From assembly GCA_022414725.1 (NCBI GenBank), contig CM039462.1, positions 118,065,966 through 118,129,965 of the forward strand: DNA of 64,000 bases, read 5' to 3'. Each line of letters begins with the position of its first letter. The first letter of the stretch is position 1. The translations under genes and the position numbers were made by a program. Shown in pieces: positions 1 to 16,864 of the stretch. The notes under the pieces were generated by a model, which was not told the origin of the DNA, made no database searches, and worked only from the letters and a program-made list of their open reading frames with translations. The stretch is from Microglena sp. YARC (Eukaryota > Chlorophyta > Chlorophyceae > Chlamydomonadales > Chlamydomonadaceae).

Positions 1-248
1 ACCGCGAGGGTGTATGAGACTCTGTGCTTTAAACAAAAAGAAAAAGCACCCACAAAGCAAAAACCCCATTACATCAGGGGTGTGTCGAGGACAAACAAAC
101 CAAACTCCCAACCACCGTTTTGGTGGCGTAGGTATTAAACCCCTTAGAGCCGGACCCAGATCTCAACCACTTACAGTGGCGGAGGTAAGAAGCTAACAAA
201 TGAGAAGTCACAAGAAGAAGAAAAAAAGGGATGATAAATTACGGTGCC
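1..248 (+). repeat. Left arm of a long inverted repeat
   Basis: This stretch reappears as its reverse complement at 14960-15207 with no difference I could see. The arm runs to the left edge of the window, so its true outer end is unknown. It contains a short open frame (14-196) that is also present in the other arm, so that frame is repeat sequence and not an independent gene. The near-identity of arms 15 kb apart suggests recent insertion of two copies in opposite orientation, or one large element. The inner boundary lies just after the AAATTACGGTGCCA motif. Confidence 0.85.
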
Positions 249-349
249 ACTAAGCAGTCCAGGGCTTCCTGTCTTGCTCTTCTACAAGTAGAAAGATAGT
301 CGGCTAGGTTGCTCCAAAAAGACTTAGTGCCATTTCCATTCATAAAGGT

Positions 350-3090
350 TCTGAATGTGGAATCTATTATGATGGACCTCTAGATGGAGCTGGACCACTT
401 ACACCCTCTGACCTAGGGCCAGCCATCATTTTCCAACATTCGATCCTCCAATCCAGCTCACCTGACATTGCAACCCCACTGGGGGGGATCAACACAAATG
501 CCAACCAGATCCACTTCCTCAACAACTCTGGTAAAACCATGACCAGGTTTGGCTTGACTCTCAAGCCCTCAACAACCCGCCTGGTTCCCCATCTTTCACT
601 GTCATGCTCAGACCTTCTCTTTCCCAAATCATGCATGACTTCACCACTCAGTTCCCTACCCTGCTGGCATCTGACCGACACAAGTTCCCACTCAGAACCA
701 TGCACACAGACCCGTCCACTGCCTGTGTCCCTGTGCTCAAGAATACTAGCAGGCTCCAACAAATGGTGCGGTCCTACCCCACAGTGTCCACTACAAGCAG
801 ACCCACCCTGCAGTGGGCAATCTGCCTCCAAGCTGCCATGGTCACAGCCTATGCCTCAGCCCTTTCTTTCCGCCCCAAAATGGTGATGGACCCTCAGAGC
901 TGTGTTCACCCTGGGGGCAAGGTGATATGTGTCAACAACCTGAGCATGGACTGGAACCCTATGGACTTCCTCTTCATAGACATGCTACACTCACCCAAAC
1001 TGTCCAACAGATCCTGTGATGCCTTCCTAACCAAGGTTCGAAAGCAACTTGAACTGTATGGTTTCCCTGCACCTGGCATCTAGTGACAATCCCACATGGA
1101 CTGTTTGCCAATTTTTGTAGAAATTAACACTCTAGGAATTTAAATCATGTCCTGCCCTCTGTACTGCCACATGTACTGACAAACCTGCAGCCCATAGTAT
1201 CTCCCTTCAGTTTTACTTCTAGCCAAACCTGGCACACATAAGTGACAACTTGATGTCTTCAATCTGATTTAGAATCTCAGCATGTAGCTTTCACTTCCAA
1301 ATCATGGGGGGACTAGCACAGACATCATGTCTCCAACTAGGACTCCTTTCTCAAATCAGTTAAGGTTCTCGTATCAAGGTAGACCCTGCTACTTCCCTGG
1401 GATCGCCTTTTAGTTTCTCGCAATCTAGCATCCCTGCAGCTTCTCTGCAGTTTCCCTTTAGCTTCTCTGCAGCTCCCCTACAGCTCAGCAGTTGGGACTG
1501 ATCCTGCAGCTTCACTGCAGTTTCACCATAGCACAACTACCTTAGTGATATATTGACTCTGAGACCCCACAGGTGCCCCATTCCCTCTAGTCCTGACCTG
1601 ACTAATTTATTATCTAGTTCTTGACTCAAACTGACCAGCTCCCAGTCTATATTTATTTTATACCTAATTTTACTTTCTTATGCCCCTCAGTTAATTCCAG
1701 GAATTCTTGAGCTCAAAAATACCTTGAATTGGGGGGGATGTTATTGACCGACTTCCACGTCGGCTACTCAGTCGGCAAAGTGCACACTGTTCCCTGTTCC
1801 CTCCAGGACCCATGTTGCCTGCCGCCAGGCCATAGGCTAGCTATGGCCTGCACCCACCTGCAGTACCCTGCAGTACGCTTCTGAAATTTCCTATATACCG
1901 CTGTATTGCGCTTAATATCTATCTTCCATTGAGTCTAAACTGTGTAAACACTTCGACTGAAAGCTACTGCCCTGCAGCTTCCTAGTGGCGTTAAATTGAT
2001 GTGCAGCCACCTGCAGCTTCTCTACAGCTCCTGCAGCTTCCTAGTAGTGTTTAGTTGATCTGCAACGCCCCAGCAGTTCCTACCTGCCCTGCAGCTCCTT
2101 AGCAGCCCCTAGCCGACCTGCAATTTCCCTACAGCTTCCCTGCAGCTCCTTCAGATTGGCACTTCCCTGTCAAAACCAGCTATTGATCCCTTTCAGCTTG
2201 CGCGTTGGTGCCATCCAGGCTACCAAACTACTGACCCTCAACGGCTACTTCCTCCATGGCACTTATTGAGCATGGACCTTGAGAGTAGGACTAGATGTCT
2301 CTAGGAAATTATCAAGGTGCCTCCTAGATTATTTCCCTCTGACATCCTCTGCCTCTTATGGACATAGGCGCCTCTGCCCGTCATATCACTCCTCCTTCTG
2401 CAGGACAGCTATATTTACTGCCCAGTCTACCTTTCTATTCTTACAGATGATACTGGAAGTATCTCATCATATCCTTCCACCTGGACTGATAGTTATGAGC
2501 CAGCGGGGGATCTCTACTCAAGTTATTCTCATAACGTCATCCTTAATTTGAGGATCCATTCAGAGAGTAAGCTCCCAAATTATGGGGGGAATAGTTTGCT
2601 GGCCTTATGGATTTAAACTGCTCCCTGTGCTGGACTACTTCGCTTTAAGTCCTGTCTGTACCCCTCGCCTCTGATTTAGTTATCCTGAGGTCACCCTTGA
2701 TTTGACAAGTCTTCCTAGATTTAAGACTTCCCAATCAGGGGGGGAATAAGTTAAGGTGACCTCAGGTATGACAGTATCTGTCCCCCTTTCTGTGATGGAC
2801 TTATTATAATTAAGTCTGTACCTTCCTGGCAGCTCCTTAAGCTGCCAACCTAGATCAGTGATTTTGAGTTCTTTAGATAAAGTTACCACCTTTACTATGC
2901 CTACCCGCCTCGCCACAGTCAGTATAATTGTACTATTGATCTCTTGACAAGCCTGACCAGTTACAAGTCATTGCACCTTCACAACATAATTTATGTTGTC
3001 CCTCTAGTTTTTTAACTCTCCTAATTCCCGGAATTCTTCTGTATTCCAGGAATTGGGGGGGGGGGGGGGGGGTATTATCCGGGTTTCCCC
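350..3090 (+). mobile_element. Decayed retroelement-like remnants
   Basis: There is no intact gene here. An open frame at 604-1083 (about 159 codons) has no family I recognise. Two places, 1729-1742 and 3050-3073, have a G-run polypurine tract directly followed by a T-rich start, and both are preceded by related text around GGAATTCTT. This resembles the 3' end of a long-terminal-repeat retroelement, where a polypurine tract abuts the LTR. Two more G-run motifs occur at 2583-2590 and 2737-2745. The stretch 1960-2160 is rich in repeated CTGCAGCTTC-like words. I infer nested, broken copies. No reverse transcriptase or integrase motif is readable. Confidence 0.4.
3055..3072 (+). repeat. Poly-G tract of 18
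   Basis: Uninterrupted run of G following GGAATT. It sits at the end of a retroelement-like fragment and may be an expanded polypurine tract. Confidence 0.9.
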
Positions 3091-3624
3091 GGTTTCTCTA
3101 GAGTGACTTAGAGCGCGCAGGCTCCCTGCCCTGTCGTGCCTACTGTAGTGCCGCTGCCAGATAGGGCTCGCACTCAGTTACCGCAGCACCTTGATGTACT
3201 GCTGCTATCCTCCTCATCAGCCAGGTCCCTCCGTCTGATGAGTATTATGTAAAGCGAAATTAATCCTTCCATCCCGTCCTCTGTCCTAAACTCCGGAAAG
3301 TGAGACAAAAAGGTGAAAAACACCATCCCCCCAAAGTATGAAGGCACCCTTCTGCCCCCCCCCCGGCTCCGGAACAGCAGCCAAGTACGCAAGAGAATTC
3401 TGATGGCGCCCTAAGTTTCCATGGTCGCCTTGAAGCGATTGTTTACCGCACTTGTCGCAGTAAACCCTAAACCCTTTGATTGTGGGTCCATCAAATAACA
3501 TCAAATAGCGCTAGGCACCAGAACGAAAACAGATACACGGTGACAGGAAGGGATAAAGGAGAAGCAGTGAACTCCCACGAGGTCTCGCTCTGTACGTCGT
3601 TGTACACGTGTTGGTTAGAGCGTT

Positions 3625-3625
<1 letters not shown>
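3073..3625. other. Intergenic, no gene seen
   Basis: No supported gene. Near 3462-3475 there is a short CCCTAAACCCT block, the complement of TTTAGGG telomere-type repeats. The open frames here do not share codon structure with the real genes of the window. Confidence 0.6.
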
Positions 3626-3804
<179 letters not shown>

Positions 3805-5796
3805 ATGCCCTGGGCATAATTTGTGGTGGATCTCTCCCCCGATAGCATATATGGGCTAGTATTTAGAAGATGAACAACCTAGTTCCACTCCCATATCATT
3901 CTGAGGGCTAGAAAAGTACATAATGTTTTGAAAATGACAGCCCCCCTCCTCCCTTCTACCCCCAAACTTTGGAAGACCATTACTTTTTTCAACTGGGCCA
4001 AATTAAGAAATAAAACCGGATTCTTCATCCTCTCTATGATTTCTACAAAGTTGGGGGATGGTGTCATTATGGTTAGAAGTTGCCTTCCCCCCCTGCATCC
4101 AAGTACAATTTATGTTACCATACTACCCAAGACGGCGAGTAGCCTCAAAGGCTGGAGCCATATTCAAGCTTGGAACCAGGGTTGTTCAAAACGTTATCTT
4201 TCACCTCTCAAACGCCAATTTCGGAGTGACCCGTTACATTGGAAACACGTTGTTTTGCTCATGCTTTGCAACTTCAAGTTTAAAAAGAAAAACGCAGATG
4301 TGGGGCTCATGAGACGTAGATTATAAGAGTGATTACATGTCAGAACTGTAATCAAGTTGAAGTAGATTCTGTAGCACCCCTGGACAACCCTATGCATGAA
4401 GAGATTGGATCAAATATATTTGATAGCCCGTTGATAGCATAGTTTTAAATGTCGATGACACTGCCGAAGACGGCGAGAAGCTAAAGGCTGGAGCCATGTA
4501 ACCAAGTTCAAGAGCAATCCTGAGTGGAACATTTTCACAGTCAGGCACATTAATCTCACTAAAGCACCATTCCCAACAGGCTGACAGCAAACAAATCAAT
4601 TGCTACATTACTACACAATAATGGGGGCCATATGTACGGTATATGCACAACACAAGGCTGCGTATTGTTCTGGGCCTATCTGGTACTGATCTCTAAGCAT
4701 CATCAAGGAGCGTTAATTTAACACAAGTAGTCGAGGGACTATACCCTGCTTGACATCCCTGCAGATGGTGATCAGCCTGAAGGCTGATAGACCACGTAAT
4801 CAATCCAATCTGCTAGAGAATCCCAGCACAGCATTTACAAACATGATGCTCGCTGTCTCTTTTGGGGGCTACGCATGGAAGCGTCCAGCCAGCTCGATTA
4901 GCCAGCCACTGGGTCAAGCCAACAGCTATCAGCTGCATCGGAGTGCCCTTCATGTCAGCTTTCAGACACACCAGCTAGCCCCAGGTTTTGCCCAAGGACG
5001 GGGAAACAGAGCTGCCTAGAAGCTGCTACGCGTAACCAAAAATAGGAACGGTGATGATACTACCCCGTGATGGCTTGAGCGAACGCCGATGCGCACATAC
5101 ATCGAGCACAAGTTAACACACACCTGCAAAAATACAATTCCTTCAACCACAAAAACACTTACAACTCGTCTGCATAGATTCAGTACACCACATTGACAGC
5201 TATATGGAAATAAACAAGCAACTATCATGCACGACCTGGCCATATCTTAAACTGCATACATCCATGTACGTACACTCTGTACTCAGGAGTGAGATGCAAT
5301 CATGTTAATACTACCCATGTTTACTCTGCCCACAGACCGTGAGCAGCCTGAAGGCGGATAGACCATGTAATCAAACCAAACTGTATAGATCCAACATGCC
5401 ACATCGACAGCTAGAGGGGAATAACCTAGCGGCTGTCATTAACATTAGCAGCCTATCTATCCTCATGGATCATTACAAGGGCAAGCAGGCAAGCCAAGCA
5501 AATAGCCAGGCAAGAGCGGACAACAATGCGCTTTAAGAGGCGGACTTCTCCCAGTCTGGCAACGCGGTTCCTCCCGCCCGAACAATTGGTTACACTTTGG
5601 TTTGTGACCAATCGGGAGAAAATGTGGTATCAGGTTGGGAGACATCTACCTCCTGTGGCACATCCAAAAAGGGATCAACTCTAAGCCCTACAACCCTAAA
5701 AAAGAAACAGTGCACCCTATAATGCCATCATCGTGTTTGATTGCTCAGCTCAACTCAACCGTGCTCAGCTCAGCTCCCGAGCTCAGCCCAACTGCT
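3805..5796. other. Intergenic region with dispersed repeats
   Basis: No gene is supported. It holds copies of the GTGAGCAGCC dispersed family near 4133-4190, 4466-4510, 4735-4810 and 5270-5400, plus one copy of the palindromic 180-base element at about 4860-5043. The many small open frames are repeat translations. Confidence 0.6.
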
Positions 5797-11229
<5,433 letters not shown>

Positions 11230-12475
11230 AATACATGAGTTGGCAGAGGACAGCTTTTCCTGGACATCTCTTGAAACTGCCTACATCCATCTGATTGCAT
11301 TTTGTTCTCAGGGGTGTGGTGTAGTAGTTTATTCACTACCCATGTCCAGTCCACCTGCAGATGGTGAGCAGCCTGGAGGTTGGTGGACCACGTAATCAAT
11401 TCAATTCAATTCAGAGGCCAGATGTTTTTGGCTCTGCCTTCAAAATATCTTTGTGTGTCCATCAAACCGTCTTTTGTGGGAGAGAGATGAAAGTCAACGG
11501 CTAGTGCCATGGACACTAGCATACTGTATCTATGCCCTCTCCCCTTGTGCCGCTCACTGCAACAACTCGCCCAACCAGGCACACAAATTGGTTAGAACAC
11601 AGTCAGCATGGCTGGAGGCATGCGCCCACCACACACACATAAGCTATAACATCTCCCCCTCAACTTGAAATGAAAATTGCCACACCTCACTCGAGGTCCC
11701 ACTGACAAACCAACAAGAACCTCCCAATCATAGAACACAAAATCCACAATCCCCCCCCCCCTACCCCAAAATACACCTTGCACCCCCCGTACTTATTTTT
11801 GCTACTTTCATTGCTTCTACTTGAAATCAAACTAGAGGGGCAACAATACAATGCTACAATACATAGCTCATTGTCATAGGCAGCCCATTCTTGACCCAAG
11901 ACAAGCCCGCTCCATACACCCAGGAGGGTCTTCCAAATTATTTAGCTGAGTAATGGGCAAACAAAACAACACAACATGTCTGCAGGTGAGGGGCCCATGT
12001 GAGCAGGCAACTGTTCTGCAACTGAGCAGGTGAAATACTGAAGTATCATGTCACTCTACATGTGTAACTTCACACACGTCTGACTTAACCGACTCCTGTC
12101 AGCTAGAAAGACCTGATATTCATCGACATGCCCTCTATCAGCACTGTAGACACGTTTATGATCAGCTCAGGCATCACAAGCTCCGTCACATTTGGTTTGA
12201 CATGTCCTTGTGTTGAGTATCATGGTCATGGAACAATATATCAATCAGCTGAGTAACTATACAGTTTGAGAGAAAGAGTTCTAGGTGCATCAATACCTGT
12301 GTGCACTATCCCAGACACGACAACGTCAAATCCCACACCCACACCTGCTAACAGCCTCCCCCCACCACGCGAAGCAAGAGGGATAACGACTAGTGGCCAG
12401 TCGAACTAAGTCGGTGCATAACTGGTGCAGCATATAGCACGAGCTACTTGTTTGTGCAGCAATAGGGCGGTCAAG
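11230..12475. other. Region upstream of MAP3K
   Basis: No gene recognised. It contains a dispersed GTGAGCAGCC-family copy at about 11290-11400 and, at about 11840-11960, a copy of the element marked by GACAAGCCCGC, preceded by a CAATACAATG-like tail. The MAP3K promoter should lie here if 11229 is the true start. Confidence 0.5.
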
Positions 12476-12569
12476 TCTCGACTTGTCCTCGTAAAACTTC
12501 GTGGATAGGAATGACTGCCTCGCAACAGGGTGCGCCCCTCGTACCTTGCGCCGAGTTTCCAACAACGTT
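12476..12569 (-). pseudogene. Coding-like fragment, inverted partner of 16361-16453
   Basis: Read on the minus strand this block aligns with 16361-16453 on the plus strand with scattered substitutions and almost no gaps. In the frame reading ARQSFLSTKFYEDKS here and AEQSYLSTEFLEDKS there, many changes are conservative (F/Y, K/E). That suggests it once encoded protein. I do not recognise the family. It may be a mobile-element gene piece or an ancient duplicated exon. Confidence 0.5.
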
Positions 12570-12739
12570 CACCACGTATGGAGTTTGCCGCTGAGCCGTT
12601 GGGTATCTTGCATCCATGTGCTCATTTGGTGCGGTGCCAGGCCTACCGTTGTGTTGCGGGTACAGCGGCTCGCCTGGATGCCCCCTAGGACTAAGGTCTT
12701 GCGGTGTGCTGCAGAGTTGACCCATGGGCATATCTTGGT

Positions 12740-14959
12740 ATCGCTAGCCGTCAAGGGAAACTATGCGTCGATTGTAGATATTGCAGATTCCTTGTGATGA
12801 TAGAGGCTAAACCGCGCTCCAAAGGAAAAGTGGAGAGTGAGAAGCGCTGAAGAATCGCGCTAGGATAATCAGGTGGGCTTTTCGCAGCCAGCTGCTTTAA
12901 GATTTGGAAGACGAATGGTAAAGAATTAAGAGTACAAAGAAGCGAACAAAATATCTCAAGCAATGTGCTGACTCAAAGCTTGTTCGCCCCTCGAGTAAAC
13001 GAGGAGTGGCTCGCGTTGACTGCGCCGTGCGCCCCTCACAACAACCTGTCAGGGGGGGAAATTCGAAATGCGGTTACAGTACAGTCCAGTACATGTACCG
13101 CACAGTCTTCGCTGGATGGATGGAGCCATCCATCATCCATCCAGCCCTACAGCCCTGCACGCGTGCATGCACGGCCCCTCTGCACGGCCCTGCAGCCATG
13201 GCTGGTGGCTGGTGACATACCTCGCCGATCGGGGTTCAGGCGATATGTCCCGACTATGCCCAACCATGCCCCCCTGCTGGCTTTATTGGCACAATAATTT
13301 CCATTATCGGGCTCTCGCGACTGCCGCTCCACTGCATCCCTGCATGGAGGCACTATTTATCATCTGGCGCCACCTGTCCACTGCCGACCCACGACCAATC
13401 ACACATGTACCACAACCAGGGTTGTTCAGGACGCTGCGTCCTGCGTCGCAGACGCAAAGTCGATGGGTCCGTTGAATCCTGAGACGCGACGTGGGGAGGG
13501 GCCGTTGCGTCGCAGACGTAGCTTCAGTGGGCAGGCTATGGGTCGGTTGCGTCGCAGGACGCAGGCCGTAAACTTGGTTGCATCCTAGGACGCTGAGTTG
13601 GGGCGAGCTGGGGTCCTCCAGAACAACCCCGACCACAACCCCTACGCTGGCCAGTGACCCCATTGGGGTACACACGACAACACAGGGATCTTTCCATCCA
13701 TCCCTGCACTCAGATGTGTGCCCTCTGTTTCCCTGGGCGATTAGTGCGTGGTTGCTCATGAAGTCAATGATTGTATGTTTTGGGGTTTAGTCAAAGGGTA
13801 GGCGTACAATTCCACCCATTAGGATAGTTCTCCTTACGCTGGCCAAAGAAAAAGATAAAGGTGGGTGCATTCCTACAATAATAGGCGCCCTTAGGGCGGT
13901 GTGAGATGCCAACCCACGACCAATGACACCTGCACCCCCTACGCTGGCCAGCAGCTGAGACATAACAACTAGATGCATAGGTGGGCCACGAAAAAAGATG
14001 GAAAAAATGGAAGAGCCTAAGCACCTCATTTGGGGGGAGGGGGGGGGGGGGGGGGGATCAGCCCTCCTTTGGGTTTTTTACATTCTGAGACCACCATTGA
14101 GGTTGTGTTGACAAGGGATGTGCATTGGCACCACGTTGGGCTCAGGGGGGAGGGGGAGAGGGGGAGGGGGGGGGATGAATGGGTGGATAATGAGGGTGGG
14201 TATGGGTGGGTGGGTATGGGTGGTATGATTTATATTAGTAGAGGGCGATGCTCTCTTCCTCGAATCCTCGAATTCAGCTTTTTTAATTTTCTACTTCTCG
14301 TTTTTAACTGTTTTCTTAGTCTTTACCGTATTAGCTCTTACATCTTGTCAGCCCTCCTTGGGGGTTTTAGGCATGGGGTAGGGTTTCATTTTCCCCCCTC
14401 CTGCGTCCTCAAATAAAAAATCACAGGTACAAGCAATTAAGCAATAAGGCAAAGAAGCAATCAAGCAATAAAGTGAAGCAAAAATTCCACACACATGCAC
14501 CGAGGTTTCCATTTATGGGAATGTGTCCTCACAAAGCACGGTATCAATAAGCTTCGGTTTCTTTGAAGAGCAACCTTTTGAATGCCAGTATACCTGTTAA
14601 GTGCTGACTACTATTGCCTTTACTGCTGAAGACGGCGAGCAGCCAAATTACTGGCTGGACCTATTTAAGCAAGTTTAAGTTTAAGTAGGATACATTTAAA
14701 TACTTGTAGGCTGGACGAAAGCGGTGAGCGGTGCAAGTGAGCCTAACAAAGCAGAGTTATTCTTGAGGTGCTCGTGCAAGACCTTGCCCAAGAGGTGTGC
14801 TACATATAGGGTGCGGGAGATGGTAGTGTAGCTTTGGTTTGAATTGAGTTTGTATTGACGGTATGTTAGTGCCAAAGACGGCGAGCAGCCAAACTTGATG
14901 GCGGGAGCCATCGAACCAATTCCAAGTTCAACAGAGTGAGACACAGCACCGTAATTTAT
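12740..14959. other. Intergenic, repeats only
   Basis: No supported gene. At 13430-13600 the words GCGTCGCAG and GACGC recur as imperfect short repeats. G runs occur at 14034-14056 and in 14140-14175. Dispersed GTGAGCAGCC-family copies lie at about 14625-14690 and 14873-14935. The phrases ACCCACGACCAAT and CTACGCTGGCCAG each occur twice (around 13380-13660 and 13910-13950), so a segment here was duplicated. Confidence 0.5.
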
Positions 14960-15207
14960 GGCACCGTAATTTATCATCCCTTTTTTTCTTCTTCTTGTGA
15001 CTTCTCATTTGTTAGCTTCTTACCTCCGCCACTGTAAGTGGTTGAGATCTGGGTCCGGCTCTAAGGGGTTTAATACCTACGCCACCAAAACGGTGGTTGG
15101 GAGTTTGGTTTGTTTGTCCTCGACACACCCCTGATGTAATGGGGTTTTTGCTTTGTGGGTGCTTTTTCTTTTTGTTTAAAGCACAGAGTCTCATACACCC
15201 TCGCGGT
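14960..15207 (-). repeat. Right arm of the long inverted repeat
   Basis: Reverse complement of 1-248. On its right side it is followed by TAATG repeats (15225-15242). The inner edge carries a short direct repeat of the GCACCGTAATTTAT word. Confidence 0.85.
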
Positions 15208-15300
15208 GTCAAGTAGACTTTAACATGTAATGTAATGTAATGTGTGTTGAAAGTTATTCGCGTTTGCATTTCCCCGGCATTAGTTTTTACTGTTTTTATG

Positions 15301-15610
15301 TTAGTGCCAAAGACGGCGAGCAGCCAAATTGCAGACTGACACCACCATGTATGTAACCATGTTCAAGTTCAAGTTACATGACCAGGATACCGCCTGAATG
15401 CCGGTAGCAACAAAATTAGGAGCATGCCCTGGCGCTTGACCTGGGCAAGTCTGTAAACTGTATAATCCGCTTAGTACGCTTGCTGCACAGGGGGTGGGGT
15501 GGGGTGGGGTGGGGCGGGGCTCGGAAATGGAAGACGGTGAGCAGGCCAGACTTGGCTGAAAAACATGTAACAATCCAATCTAATCCAATACCCTGGAGCA
15601 CTACCTTAGG
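15301..15610 (+). repeat. Two dispersed repeat copies side by side
   Basis: A GACGGCGAGCAGCC copy (about 15309-15370) is followed by a copy of the longer family containing CCGCTTAGTACGCTTGC, a G-rich segment and GGTGAGCAGGCCAGACTTGG (about 15460-15600). Other members of the longer family: 9830-9930, 10300-10430, 41905-42045, 42260-42350 and 42410-42490. Confidence 0.75.
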
Positions 15611-16360
15611 CCCACAAAAGGGGAGGCTTAAGCCAGGTTTAATCCTGTCGCGATAAATCCTTGAAAAATTGGAAGACAGGTGGCAACCCTGGGTCTGCCA
15701 GGCCATTCAGCCATCAAGTAACCAACTAAAAACTTGATTCCTATTACGGAAAAATCTTCGAAAAATGATGAAGGCCTGATCAGGCACTGTACAGTTTGTT
15801 GATTGTCAGAGGGATGCACAGTGAGCAAGCAGTGTGTGTGCAACCTAACTTTGTGACCGAGCGAACCTGAGGTGCTCGTGCTGGGAAGGCCTGTCTTAAT
15901 TGTCTGCTGCGCATGGGATACCAGCTCACCCAGCAGACTGAAGCCAGTACCAACAGTGCCCCATGCATCCCCAGGGAGCTATTCATGTACAATATGTATT
16001 GATCTCTCAGCCAGACTAATGCACACACCCGCCTATATGTTTTCTGCCATCTGACTTGGGGTATTGATACCGGTATAATAATCAATAGACTGATCAAGGT
16101 ACACTAGAAAACAGATCCGTGAACACATATACATATATATTGATAGAAATACTAAGATTTCCAGCCCTTTACCTCTGCTGGAGTGCTCAGACATGGAGTG
16201 TGGATAGATACCCACCATCTATCTCAGCACACTCACATCTATGCGCAATCAGCAGGTTGCCCCGCTTGTATTTTGTTGCTGTCCAGGGGTAAACAATCAG
16301 GCTACCCCTGGATTTGTCAAACGTACTGGTATCAATTACCACCACCAGCCCTACAGAATG

Positions 16361-16453
16361 AACGTTGGCAGAACTTCAATGCAAGGCAAGAGGGGTGCGC
16401 CTTCTTGCGGAGCAGTCCTACTTATCCACAGAATTTCTCGAGGATAAGTCGAC
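16361..16453 (+). pseudogene. Coding-like fragment, inverted partner of 12476-12569
   Basis: See the partner entry. Downstream of this copy the plus strand reads a Cys/His-rich segment including CPCGTAEHC (about 16530-16560), which recalls zinc-binding tails of retroelement proteins. That resemblance is weak and is my inference. Confidence 0.45.
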
Positions 16454-16864
16454 ATGTGTTGACTGTCACTGCCACATTCTGGCCCCATGCCCCACAGTCT
16501 CTTTCTGGCCCCTGCCCCGCCCTGGATATGTACTGCCCATGTGGCACTGCTGAACACTGCCTAACTAAACAAGGTAACTGACAACTTAACTGACAACTGA
16601 CAACGACTCAGTTTAGGGTTAAGTCTACAAAAGAGACCAACGACAGCACCACACAAGGCTTCTAGGCAGCCCCCTGAGCCAGCCACTGGGCTAAGCCCCA
16701 AGATTTCATCAATTTTGGAATTATGATTTTGCCAGCTTCCAGATGCCCCGCGTGTATGTGCTGTGATGCCGTGTATGTGCTGTGATGCCATGTATGTGCT
16801 GTGATGCCCATTGAGTGACGCTCATCGAGGGATATGCTGTGATGCCCATGAAGGCAAAGCCTCC

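Noticed and set aside
604..1083. Independent host gene of 159 codons
   Set aside because: Flanked by retroelement-like polypurine tracts and overlapped by open frames on both strands; no family recognised.
12326..12797. Exons upstream of MAP3K
   Set aside because: Open frames on both strands are short, and no donor/acceptor pair gives a frame joining 11229 with family similarity.
13304..13759. 151-codon minus-strand frame
   Set aside because: Overlaps other frames of similar length on the plus strand and short GCGTCGCAG repeats; no family features.
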